NCBI RefSeq assembly: GCF_001679645.1
Contig: NZ_LRUN01000036.1
Span: forward strand, 1-64,000
DNA: 64,000 nucleotides
Reading direction: 5' to 3'
Source: Pseudomonas bananamidigenes
Lineage (GTDB): Bacteria > Pseudomonadota > Gammaproteobacteria > Pseudomonadales > Pseudomonadaceae
A program made the position numbers and the translations under genes. The notes under the pieces were generated by a model. The model had not been told where the DNA came from. It saw only the letters and a list, made by a program, of their open reading frames with translations, and made no database searches. Positions 41,069 to 49,314 of the stretch are shown piece after piece. The stretch's first letter is position 1. Each line of letters opens with the position of its first letter.

Positions 41069-42261
41069 GGGGCGTCTCCGATAATCAGGCTGACGTTATT
41101 GCCACCGAAGGCAAACGAATTGCTCATCAGGTAGCGGGGAGCAATGGACGCCAGGCGTTCGCTTGCGGTCACCCACTTCAGCACGGGTATGTCCGGATCG
41201 GCCTGGCCATCCCAGACATGTGGCGGCAAGGCGTGGTCAGGGTTATCGGCGCTCAGGCTCAGCCAGCAGAACGCGGCTTCCAGTGCGCCGGCCGCGCCGA
41301 GGGTGTGGCCGGTCATCGGTTTGGTCGAGGAGCACGCCACGCCCTGCGGGAACAGGGTGGAAACGGCCAGGCTCTCCATGGCGTCGTTGTGCTGGGTGGC
41401 GGTGCCGTGCAGGTTCAGGTAGCTGATTTGTGAAGCTTGCAGGTGCGCGCGATCCAGTGCCTGCTGCATGGCCTGCAACGCGCCACGACCGGACGGTTCC
41501 GGCGCGGAAATATGATGTGCATCGGAACTGGCTCCGGCGCCCAGCAGGGCAATGGCCGGGCCGTCGCTGCGCTGTTTGCTCATGACGAAGAGCACCGCCG
41601 CCTCGCCGATGTTGATGCCGTTGCGGTTGGCCGAAAACGGATTGCAGCGCTCGCCGGAGACTGCTTCGAGCGACGAAAAACCATTGAGCGTCAGTTTGCA
41701 CAGGCTGTCGACGCCGCCGCACAGCACCGCGTCGCACAACCCCAGATCGAGCAGACGTCTGGCGCTCATCAAGGCCCGGGCGCTGGAGGTGCACGCCGTG
41801 GAAATCACGTAGGCCGGGCCGCTCAGTTGCAGCCAGTCGGCAAGAAAAGTCGCCGGGGCGCCGAGTTCCTGTTGCCGGTAGTCGTAATCGGTCGGGAACT
41901 GCTGGTGGCGAATGTAGTGCGCCAGACCCTGACTGGCCTCGTCGATACCGGAGGTGCTGGTGCCGAGCACCACGCCGATGCGATCAGGGCCATAGGTCTG
42001 AATCGCGGCGTCAATGTCGTCGCGAATCTGCAACGCGGCATCCAGCAGCAACTGATTGTTGCGGCTCTTGTGCGCCGCCATTTGCGGCGGGATGGGTGCC
42101 AGATCACCGCGCACGGCGGCTACCGGCAACTCGCGCTCCGGCACCCAGCCAGACTCGTGGCGCATGCCCGAGCAATCGCCGGCGAACAGGTGGCGGGCGA
42201 CCTCTTGCTTGTCACGGCCCAGGGCGCAGATCACGCCGAGGGCATTGAGGTAGGCGGTCAT
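41065..42261 (-). CDS. Second aryl polyene beta-ketoacyl synthase
   Basis: A 398-residue ketosynthase with complete triad Cys157 (STACTSSA), His285 (NLHGTATQHND) and His319 (KPMTGHTLGA). Two catalytically competent ketosynthases plus a truncated partner (56011-56736) is the pattern of aryl polyene clusters, where one is thought to act early and the other with the chain-length factor. ATGA overlaps at both ends. Confidence 0.92.
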   Translation of the reverse strand: MTAYLNALGVICALGRDKQEVARHLFAGDCSGMRHESGWVPERELPVAAVRGDLAPIPPQMAAHKSRNNQLLLDAALQIRDDIDAAIQTYGPDRIGVVLGTSTSGIDEASQGLAHYIRHQQFPTDYDYRQQELGAPATFLADWLQLSGPAYVISTACTSSARALMSARRLLDLGLCDAVLCGGVDSLCKLTLNGFSSLEAVSGERCNPFSANRNGINIGEAAVLFVMSKQRSDGPAIALLGAGASSDAHHISAPEPSGRGALQAMQQALDRAHLQASQISYLNLHGTATQHNDAMESLAVSTLFPQGVACSSTKPMTGHTLGAAGALEAAFCWLSLSADNPDHALPPHVWDGQADPDIPVLKWVTASERLASIAPRYLMSNSFAFGGNNVSLIIGDAP

Positions 42262-42740
42262 GGCGTCGATTCACCTAAAGGAGACACGCGATAGTGCGGG
42301 CCTTGGGGCAGATTCAATTCGAAGCGCAACGGTTGTGCATACCGGATGTTCCAGCGTTCCGGCAGTGAACGTTGTCCGTCGCTTTGCAATGCACCAGGGT
42401 AATTGCGCGACAGCTCGACCGCAGGCGTCAGAGCGAACAGCAGCGCGGCGAACAGCTCCCGGGCTTGCGGATTGGGCGGCAGCAGGCCGTCGGCCTGCCA
42501 GTGTCCGTCGATCAGTTGCTGGCGGGCCTGGGGAATGCCCAGCGGATCCATCATCGACCAACGGATGCCCTGGCCCTCGCGCTGGATTACCAGCAACCAG
42601 TCCTGACGCTGTCCGGCTTGCTGGCGCTCGATGTGCAATTGCAGCGGCAAGGGCAGCGTCGGGTTATCCACAGGCAGCGGCGCCTGGCTGGCGCAAGCGC
42701 TCAAAAGCAGTGCAACGCCGAAAGCAAAAAAACGCCACAC
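42258..42740 (-). CDS. DUF3261-type lipoprotein of the pigment operon
   Basis: A 160-residue lipoprotein. From a GTG at 42740 it reads (M)WRFFAFGVALLLSAC, with a lipobox LLSAC at residues 12-16, then a beta-rich periplasmic domain (WLLVIQREGQGIRWSMMDPLGIPQARQQL). Such proteins accompany LolA and MMPL genes in aryl polyene clusters and likely help outer-membrane delivery. The start sits 10 bases from a REP element and no Shine-Dalgarno is visible; the frame upstream runs into the repeat, so the GTG is the last sensible start. Confidence 0.78.
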   Translation of the reverse strand: MWRFFAFGVALLLSACASQAPLPVDNPTLPLPLQLHIERQQAGQRQDWLLVIQREGQGIRWSMMDPLGIPQARQQLIDGHWQADGLLPPNPQARELFAALLFALTPAVELSRNYPGALQSDGQRSLPERWNIRYAQPLRFELNLPQGPHYRVSPLGESTP

Positions 42741-42749
42741 ATCGGAAAT

Positions 42750-42841
42750 TGTGGGAGCGAGCTTGCTCGCGAATGCGGTTTCACATTCAACCTTTGCGGT
42801 GTCTGGCATACCGCTTTCGCGAGCAAGCTCGCTCCCACAGG
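42750..42841. repeat. REP pair inside the pigment operon
   Basis: Arms TGTGGGAGCGAGCTTGCTCGCGA and TCGCGAGCAAGCTCGCTCCCACAG separate the methyltransferase stop (42854) from the lipoprotein start (42740). It fills almost the whole of the only biosynthetic gene junction in the operon that is not overlapping or within 10 bases. Confidence 0.9.
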
Positions 42842-42853
42842 TGATGTTTGGCA

Positions 42854-43579
42854 TCAGTTGTCACCTTGCAATGGTTTGCGCGCCACGACATTGACCAGGG
42901 TTTCCTCACGCTGGCCAAACGGCTTCGGCTTGCGCAGGCCAAAACGTTCCAGCAGGCCGAAATCCTTCGCCCGGCTCCACCACAGGTACGGGTAGGAAAC
43001 ATTCCGTTCGCCGAACTCGAAGCCCTGCTGGCGGATCATCTCCAGATACTGCGCCGCACTCTTCTGCACATGCATCGGATGGCGAAACAGCCAACGGATG
43101 ACCCACGTATCAATGTAGGCCTCGGTGGACTCGGCGAACAGCAGATAACCGCCCGGCTTGAGCACCCGGTAGAACTCGGCCAGGGCTTTTTCCTGCTCCA
43201 CCAGATGATGGAAGGTCTGGTGACAGAACAGCAGATCGACGCTTGCATCCGGAACATTGAGCGCCGCGCAATCGCTGCCGATCAGCTCGACATCGAAACC
43301 CTGGCGCGCCGCCTCTGCGGCGCTCAGTTCCAGGCTGTGCGGGTCGGCATCGACGCCGATCAAACGCTGCGGGGCGAAAGTCAGGCGCAGGTGGCCGAAG
43401 GATTTGCCCTGGCCGCAGCCTGCATCCAGCAGCACCGGGTTGGCCGGCAGCGATTCGCTGAACAACCGGCGCAAATCATTGATCGCCACGCGCAACACAT
43501 GATGTTGCCAGGTGTGGCTGCGCAGGAACCAGAAGCCGAAACGGGTTTCCTCGACGTAGCTGTCGCTCAAGTAGTTCAT
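42854..43579 (-). CDS. SAM-dependent methyltransferase, aryl polyene
   Basis: A 241-residue class I methyltransferase. Motif I is VLLDAGCGQGKSFGHL at residues 49-64, followed by the acidic ribose-binding GVDAD. The N-terminal part (FGFWFLRSHTWQHHVLRVAI) resembles the methyltransferase of other aryl polyene clusters, where it modifies the aryl head group. ATGA overlap with the flavoprotein gene upstream. Confidence 0.85.
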   Translation of the reverse strand: MNYLSDSYVEETRFGFWFLRSHTWQHHVLRVAINDLRRLFSESLPANPVLLDAGCGQGKSFGHLRLTFAPQRLIGVDADPHSLELSAAEAARQGFDVELIGSDCAALNVPDASVDLLFCHQTFHHLVEQEKALAEFYRVLKPGGYLLFAESTEAYIDTWVIRWLFRHPMHVQKSAAQYLEMIRQQGFEFGERNVSYPYLWWSRAKDFGLLERFGLRKPKPFGQREETLVNVVARKPLQGDN

Positions 43580-44823
43580 GGGGCGTCCTTTGCACAGAGT
43601 TCGGAAATCGTCTTCAGCCGGCGGCGCGCTTCGCTGACGAACGGGTTGCGTTCATCCCAGGCATAACCGGCGAGGATGGAGCAGATCATGCGACGGATGT
43701 CCGGGGAGGCCTGCTCATGAAAAATCACGTCCTGGAAGGTGCCGGCGTACCAGCCCTCGACGTAGGCGCGGAAGGTGTCGACGCCGCGTTTCAACGGTTC
43801 GGCGAACTCGCTTTGCCAGTCCACGGTTTCACCCAGCAACTGCCGGTGCAGTACGCCAGCGGCCATGCTCGCCGAGCGCATGGCGATGGTGACACCGGAG
43901 GAAAACACCGGATCGAGAAACTCCGCCGCATTGCCCAGCAAGGCAAAACCGCGACCATGCAGGGTTTTGACGTTGGCCGCATAGCCGCCGAGGGTGCGCG
44001 CCGGGGTATCCCAAACGGCGTTGTTCAGCACCTTCGCCAGGCTCGGGGTTTCAGCGATGAAACCGCGCAGGCAGGCATCGAGGTCGGCATCGCGACCATT
44101 GAAATGTTCGGCAGCCGCCACCACTCCCACCGAGCAGCGACCGTTGCTGAACGGAATCGTCCAGAACCAGATGTCGCGATGCTGCGGATGGGTGGTGACG
44201 AGGATTTTCTCGCGGTCGAAGGCCGGGTGATCGATGTGGTCTTCGATGTGGGTGAACACGGCCTGGCGCAGCGGGAAATTCGAGGGCGCCTCGAGATCCA
44301 GCAAGCGCGACAGCACGCGACCGTAGCCGCTGGCATCAAGAACGAAACCGGCCTCGACGCGGTACTCGCTGCCGTCCTCGCGGCGTACTTCGAGTTGCGG
44401 GCGCGGGTGGTCGAAATCGACGCTGACGATGGCATCGCCATAACGGATTTCCACACCCTGCAGCGCGGCTTGATCGGCCAGCAGTTTGTCGAAGTCGGCG
44501 CGCTGCACCTGAAAGGTGGTCGGTTTGCCGCCGCTGAACGTATCGCCGAAATCGAACGCGCTATAGCGTTCGCCCCAGGCAAATGCGGCGCCGGTCTTGC
44601 GCTGGAAGCCGGCAGCATTCACCGCATCGAGCATGCCGGCTTCTTCGACGAAATCCAGGCAATGGCTGAGCAGGCTTTCGCCGATGGAAAACCGCGGGAA
44701 ATGCTGACGCTCGATGACCAGCACATCGTGGCCCTTGCGCTTGAGCAACGCGGCAGCGATGGCGCCGGACGGGCCGGCGCCGATGATCACGACCTGACGG
44801 GATTCCATTTCAACGATTGGCAC
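43576..44823 (-). CDS. FAD-dependent halogenase-like monooxygenase
   Basis: A 415-residue flavoprotein. FAD motif GAGPSG is at residues 15-20 and LDASGYG at about 162-168. It contains TFQVQRADFDKLL and, at 219-224, WFWTIP, which fits the WxWxIP motif of flavin-dependent halogenases; the same superfamily includes geranylgeranyl reductases. The GTG at 44823 has AGGAG five bases upstream; an internal ATG at 44808 is the alternative. Halogenation or oxidation of the aryl head is possible. The related xanthomonadins are brominated, which makes this enzyme worth noting, but activity is not proven by sequence. Confidence 0.75.
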   Translation of the reverse strand: MPIVEMESRQVVIIGAGPSGAIAAALLKRKGHDVLVIERQHFPRFSIGESLLSHCLDFVEEAGMLDAVNAAGFQRKTGAAFAWGERYSAFDFGDTFSGGKPTTFQVQRADFDKLLADQAALQGVEIRYGDAIVSVDFDHPRPQLEVRREDGSEYRVEAGFVLDASGYGRVLSRLLDLEAPSNFPLRQAVFTHIEDHIDHPAFDREKILVTTHPQHRDIWFWTIPFSNGRCSVGVVAAAEHFNGRDADLDACLRGFIAETPSLAKVLNNAVWDTPARTLGGYAANVKTLHGRGFALLGNAAEFLDPVFSSGVTIAMRSASMAAGVLHRQLLGETVDWQSEFAEPLKRGVDTFRAYVEGWYAGTFQDVIFHEQASPDIRRMICSILAGYAWDERNPFVSEARRRLKTISELCAKDAP

Positions 44824-45970
44824 GCGAACTCCTGGGTGCGGCAATTGGGTTTTGCGATACGCGGTGCAGACCGATGAGGGCCGGCAACAGCGTCGCGATC
44901 AGACCCATCAGCATCAGCGCGAAGTACAGCGCCGGGCTGATAAGCTGTTGGTGCAACAGCAGGTTGAGAAAAACGATTTCGCTCAAGCCGCGGATGTTCA
45001 GCAGCACACTTTCGCGCCAGCGGCTGGCGCCTTCGAACGATGCACCGGCCCAGCCCAGGCCCAGCCAGTTGCCGAACAGTTTGCTGGCGATCGGCAACAG
45101 CAACAGCGCCGCCCATTGCACAGCACCGAGGCTGGCGAGGGCGCTGTGCACATCGATTTGCACGATGCCAAAGGTGAGGATCAGCGGAATCGCGATCCAC
45201 GTCTGCAAACGGTTCATCCAGCGTGCCGGCAACGGCAGCACCAGCGGTACCTTCAGCGCGGCCATGCACAGCAGATAGCCGATGCCGAAAATCAGCGCAT
45301 TGAGTTTGTAGTGTTCGGCCAGCACCAGCAGCGCAAAAAAACCGAGGCTGTAAGTCAGTGGTCGACGGATGCCGAACACCCTTAGCAGCAACGGCACACA
45401 GGCCAGCCCCAGCGGCAGCAACAGACTGCTCAGGTGCAGACTGCCCTGGGCGAGGCCGAACAGGGTCCAGCAGGTCAGGTCGATCAGGATCGCGGTCTGC
45501 ACCAGACGCCGGGTTGCGGCGGGCGGATAGTCGATATGCCGCAGGTACAGATACAGCACCGGGATCGCGGTGATAGCGAACACCAGACCGATGGCCAGCG
45601 AATTGATCCACGGTTGCGTCGGCAGCAGCCAGTACGCCGTTGCGAGACCGCAGCCGAAGGGCACGGCGAAGCTCGGCAGGGCGATTTTCACGCTCTGACG
45701 ATCCAGACGCAGGTCGATCACGTCGCTGAGAATGTGTCCGAGCAACAGGGCGAAACCCAGGCTATAGAGGTTTTTCAGCCAGTCCGGCGCAATCAGATCG
45801 GCGCCGCTGAGCTGCCAGCCCGGTTCGATCCAGAAATACATCAACAGGGGCAGGATGAAGCTGGCCAGGAGCAACTGGCTGACAATCGGAATCAGGCCGA
45901 AATGCCGGCCGATATGGGTCGCGATGGCGAACAGTATCAGTGCCATCAGCCAGAACGCCGCGATCATCAT
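44810..45970 (-). CDS. CPA2-like cation/proton antiporter-fold membrane protein
   Basis: A 386-residue integral membrane protein with about 11-12 hydrophobic segments. By eye it follows the CPA2 antiporter pattern: AITAIPVLYLYL...AILIDLTCW aligns with the segment that carries the ion-binding Asp pair (one Asp kept, Asp164; the other is Ile), and NIRGLSEIVFLNLLL at about 325-339 matches the NxRG-type helix. It lacks any C-terminal NAD-binding domain. It starts with an ATGA overlap on the MMPL gene and overlaps the flavoprotein start, so it is firmly part of the operon. Proton or cation movement linked to pigment export is speculative. Confidence 0.7.
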   Translation of the reverse strand: MMIAAFWLMALILFAIATHIGRHFGLIPIVSQLLLASFILPLLMYFWIEPGWQLSGADLIAPDWLKNLYSLGFALLLGHILSDVIDLRLDRQSVKIALPSFAVPFGCGLATAYWLLPTQPWINSLAIGLVFAITAIPVLYLYLRHIDYPPAATRRLVQTAILIDLTCWTLFGLAQGSLHLSSLLLPLGLACVPLLLRVFGIRRPLTYSLGFFALLVLAEHYKLNALIFGIGYLLCMAALKVPLVLPLPARWMNRLQTWIAIPLILTFGIVQIDVHSALASLGAVQWAALLLLPIASKLFGNWLGLGWAGASFEGASRWRESVLLNIRGLSEIVFLNLLLHQQLISPALYFALMLMGLIATLLPALIGLHRVSQNPIAAPRSSRANR

Positions 45971-48306
45971 GCCGGACGCTCCGCAGCTGTCACAGCGTGA
46001 GCATGACGCCCGGCCCACGGCGCCAGCAGGAAGCTGAAAGCCAGCCCGAGGCTGACCGACAGACCGAAGTTGCTCACCGCCGGTGTACTCGACACCGCCA
46101 GCAGGCCGAACGACAGCCAGGTCGTCAGCGCCGCGAGCAAGGTGCCGAGCAGGCTCACCGCTGCGCCGCCGATCTGCTCACGCATGAGGATTGCGTAATC
46201 GACGCTGATCGCCGTCACCAGCAGCAGGCCGAACAGGCTGAACAGTGTCAGCGGCTGACCGAGCCAGCCGAGGCTGGCCAGACTGCACAGCGCCGCAAGC
46301 AGCGGCAGGGAAACGATGCGCAACGCTCCGCCGAGGCCGAACGGCAGAATCAGCACCAGCACGATCAGCACACAGGAGGCGAGTTTCAGTTCGGCGGCGC
46401 TGATCTGGGTTTCGGCAAACACCCGATTCAGGTCACCGAGGCGATCCACCAGTTCCACGCCGGGCAGATCCAGCGCCTGTACCCGCAGCAGCGACGGATT
46501 GTTCAGTCCTTGCAGGCTGACCATCGCCGCCACGCCGCCTTCGACCGGGCCGAGCCACAAGGTGCGGTAAGGCTCACCGAGCGGGCCGCCGAGCGCGGTG
46601 TCGATGTCTTCGGCGGGCAGCGCTTGCAACTGCGCGAGTTCGGTTTGCAGCGCTGCCAGCGGTACGCCGACTTCCAGCAGCGGTTGCCAGAACTGCGGCA
46701 ACCTGCTCAGCGCTTCGCGTACCTGTTGTTGCTGGCTCAGCGGACTGACCAATTGGTTGAGCGCCAGAAAGCCCTGCAATTTGTCGAGGTTGACCAGTTG
46801 TTCCAGTCGCTCGCTCAGCGCAGCCTGACGCTCCAGCAGTTGCTCCTGATTGTCCGCGCGCACCAGGAAAAACTGGCTGGTCGGCTGATAACCGGTGATG
46901 CGGGCAATGGTCTGCGCTTCATCGGTCAGATGCTGCGGCGCGCCGACCCATTGGCGGATGTCGTTTCGGGTTTGCAGCTGGATCAGGCCTCCGGCGCAGA
47001 AGGCGATCAACAGTGCCGCCAGAATCGGTGTGCGTACATGCTCCAGCAGGGTTTCCCGAAGGCTGACCATGCGCTCGGCCAGTCGCAACGGCCATTGTGC
47101 CGGCTGGATTTCAACATTGCTCAACAGCGCCGGCAGCAGACACACCGCCGACAGGTAGGCGCCGAGCAGTCCGGCGGCGGAGAACACGGCGATCTGGGTC
47201 AGGGCCGGAAACGGCGTCCACGCCAGCGCCAGATAGCCGATGGCGCTGGTGATCAGGCTCAGGGTCAGGCCCGAGACGGTCAGCCGCAGCGCAGGCCAGC
47301 TGCGCCAGGGCTTGAGGCTCCAGCTCTTGGACAGATAGTGCAGCGGGTAATCCACTGCCACGCCGATCAGGCTCGAACCGAGCACCAGGGTCATTACATG
47401 CAGATGCCCGAACAGCGCCACGCAAGCCACCGCGCCGAACAGCATGCCCACCAGCACTGGAACGAACGCCAGCAACACCCGCCAGCGGCGGAAGGCGAGC
47501 AACAGCAGCAACAGAATGCCGAGTGTCGCGCCGCCACCCACCCAGGAGATCTCCCGCGTGGCCTGTTGCTGACTGTTGGCCGCGTAGAGCAACCCGCTGG
47601 CGGCCAACAGTTGCACATCGGCTTTCGCCGCTTGCTCGCGGCTGTGTTGCAGCAGCGCGGCGACCTGCAGCGGCAGGTTCATGTCGAAGGCGTTGCCGGT
47701 GGTGCGTGCCCGCAGCAGCACCCAGCTTTTGCCGTCGGCATCGGCGATCAGCGCGCCGCTGCCGATGTCCAGTTGCACCGAACCGTGCTGCGGCTGGCTG
47801 TTCTGGATGCGTCCGGTCAGGCCCAGCCAGTCGTCCTGACTCGGCACCAGGCTGAAACCGGTGAACGGATCGAACAGTGCCTGCACCCGTTGCTGGATAA
47901 AGGCGTCCGGGTGTTCGATCAACAGTTGTCGATCATCGGCCGAGAGCATTGCCAGTCGCCCTTGCAGCAATTGCGTGCGCAGGGCGGGCAGGTCGGCTTG
48001 CAGGTTCCACTGGACCTTTTCGAACAGCCCGCTGGCCTGCCACTGCTCGCCCAACGTCCGGGCCATGGCAATGGCCTGCTGGCGATCAGCGTGACCGACC
48101 AGTACCAGCATTTCCCGATTGAGCGGTTCCTGCATGCGTTGTTCGGCGCGCTGCTCGACGGCGTCCGGATGGGTGCCGGGCACCAGCTCCATCAGGTTCG
48201 CCGACAGCGGTGCGCCATCGCGCCACTGCCAGGCGCCCAGTGCGCCGACGGCCAGCAACAGGATCAGGAACAGCCAGGGCAGCCTGCGTTCACTCGGCAA
48301 AGTCAT
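45967..48306 (-). CDS. MMPL/RND-family exporter of the pigment operon
   Basis: A 779-residue inner-membrane protein with two repeats, each one membrane helix, a large periplasmic domain and a five-helix bundle (for example TLGILLLLLLAFRRWRVLLAF). The motif VLGSSLIGVAVDYPLHYL resembles the proton-relay helix of MMPL/RND transporters, and LLVTAISVDYAILM repeats it in the second half. It likely moves the aryl polyene lipid from the inner membrane toward LolA-like and lipoprotein partners. Overlaps LolA by 17 bases. Confidence 0.88.
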   Translation of the reverse strand: MTLPSERRLPWLFLILLLAVGALGAWQWRDGAPLSANLMELVPGTHPDAVEQRAEQRMQEPLNREMLVLVGHADRQQAIAMARTLGEQWQASGLFEKVQWNLQADLPALRTQLLQGRLAMLSADDRQLLIEHPDAFIQQRVQALFDPFTGFSLVPSQDDWLGLTGRIQNSQPQHGSVQLDIGSGALIADADGKSWVLLRARTTGNAFDMNLPLQVAALLQHSREQAAKADVQLLAASGLLYAANSQQQATREISWVGGGATLGILLLLLLAFRRWRVLLAFVPVLVGMLFGAVACVALFGHLHVMTLVLGSSLIGVAVDYPLHYLSKSWSLKPWRSWPALRLTVSGLTLSLITSAIGYLALAWTPFPALTQIAVFSAAGLLGAYLSAVCLLPALLSNVEIQPAQWPLRLAERMVSLRETLLEHVRTPILAALLIAFCAGGLIQLQTRNDIRQWVGAPQHLTDEAQTIARITGYQPTSQFFLVRADNQEQLLERQAALSERLEQLVNLDKLQGFLALNQLVSPLSQQQQVREALSRLPQFWQPLLEVGVPLAALQTELAQLQALPAEDIDTALGGPLGEPYRTLWLGPVEGGVAAMVSLQGLNNPSLLRVQALDLPGVELVDRLGDLNRVFAETQISAAELKLASCVLIVLVLILPFGLGGALRIVSLPLLAALCSLASLGWLGQPLTLFSLFGLLLVTAISVDYAILMREQIGGAAVSLLGTLLAALTTWLSFGLLAVSSTPAVSNFGLSVSLGLAFSFLLAPWAGRHAHAVTAAERPA

Positions 48307-48892
48307 GTTGCTCCGCGTCGCTCAACGGTTGGCCGGCGGTGCTGTCCTGCATGCGCAGCACAGTGCTGTCGCCCTGGGTTTCCAGCAGTTCGATGGTGTT
48401 CACCAGCGTGCCGCCGGTGATGTTGATCTGGTTGAAAACCTGTTTGAGCAGCACCGAGCGTGGGGTCAGCGTCAGATGCCATTGTTGTGCGTCGCCGCTC
48501 AGGGTCAGCTCGAAATCCCGTTGCAGGCCGCTGCTGTCGCCTTGCAGCACGGCGAGGAACAACCGGTTCTGCTCCGCGCCGGCACTCTTGCCGGGCAACA
48601 GTTGCCAACCATTTACGTCACGACGGGCGATGCCCCTGGCGTCGATACGGTAGTCCTGCTGCAGCGGGGTTTTCAGCAGCCAGAGCAGGCCGTGGTTTTT
48701 CGCCAGCACGAAGCTGCCCTTGCTGATCAGCGGCTGGGGCAGGGCACGCAGGTGCTTTTCCTGGATGAACTGGCCGTGGATCACATCCGGTTTCGCCAGT
48801 TGATCGCTCAGCTGTTGCAGGTCGAAGGCGTTGGCCAGCGACGACAGCGTCAACAGCACCAAGGCACCAAGGGATTTCACAAGCGCATTCAT
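48290..48892 (-). CDS. LolA-like periplasmic lipid carrier
   Basis: A 200-residue protein with signal peptide (cleavage after SLANA) and the LolA/LppX half-barrel pattern: GQFIQEKHLRALPQPLISKGSFVLAKNHGLLW, then DARGIARRDVNG and the late strand block FNQINITGGTLVNTIELLE. It should ferry a hydrophobic product across the periplasm. ATGA overlap with the thioesterase gene. Confidence 0.88.
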   Translation of the reverse strand: MNALVKSLGALVLLTLSSLANAFDLQQLSDQLAKPDVIHGQFIQEKHLRALPQPLISKGSFVLAKNHGLLWLLKTPLQQDYRIDARGIARRDVNGWQLLPGKSAGAEQNRLFLAVLQGDSSGLQRDFELTLSGDAQQWHLTLTPRSVLLKQVFNQINITGGTLVNTIELLETQGDSTVLRMQDSTAGQPLSDAEQHDFAE

Positions 48893-49314
48893 CGCAGCAT
48901 CCTTTCCACGGCATCGGTGAAGACTTTCGGCGACGCCAGTTGCATCTCGCGGCTGCTCACCTCGACAGCGACCTGCACCGAACTGGCGCGGGTCAGGCGC
49001 TCGCCGGTCTCGGCATCGGTGATCAGGTAGTGAATCTTCAGGCGGTTTTCCCATTCCACCAGGCTGGCGCGTACGTTCAGCCGCTGACCGAACACCGCGC
49101 CGCGCACATAACGCAATTGCAGGTCGATCACCGGCCAGGCATAGCCCGAATCGACCATCTGGCTGTAGTTGTGGCCGATCTTGTCGAGCAGCGCGCAGCG
49201 CGCCACTTCCAGATATTTCACGTAGTGGCCGTGCCAGACGACGTGCATGGTGTCGACGTCAAAGAACGGCACGAGGATTTCCGTATCGGCGTGAAGCACT
49301 CCGGCGCTACGCAT
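48889..49314 (-). CDS. 4HBT-family acyl thioesterase
   Basis: A 141-residue hotdog thioesterase of the YbgC/4-hydroxybenzoyl-CoA type. FFDVDTMHVVWHGHYVKYLE at residues 17-36 contains the catalytic-type Asp21. It could release stalled or finished chains from ACP. It overlaps the ammonia-lyase gene by 8 bases. Confidence 0.88.
   Translation of the reverse strand: MRSAGVLHADTEILVPFFDVDTMHVVWHGHYVKYLEVARCALLDKIGHNYSQMVDSGYAWPVIDLQLRYVRGAVFGQRLNVRASLVEWENRLKIHYLITDAETGERLTRASSVQVAVEVSSREMQLASPKVFTDAVERMLR

Noticed and set aside
42741..42854. N-terminal extension of the lipoprotein through the REP pair
   Set aside because: Repeat-derived residues in front of a signal peptide with a lipobox; the GTG at 42740 gives a proper lipoprotein.
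45940..48420. Plus-strand open frame of 826 codons opposite the MMPL gene
   Set aside because: Antisense shadow, low-complexity Gln/Arg-rich, no ribosome-binding site.
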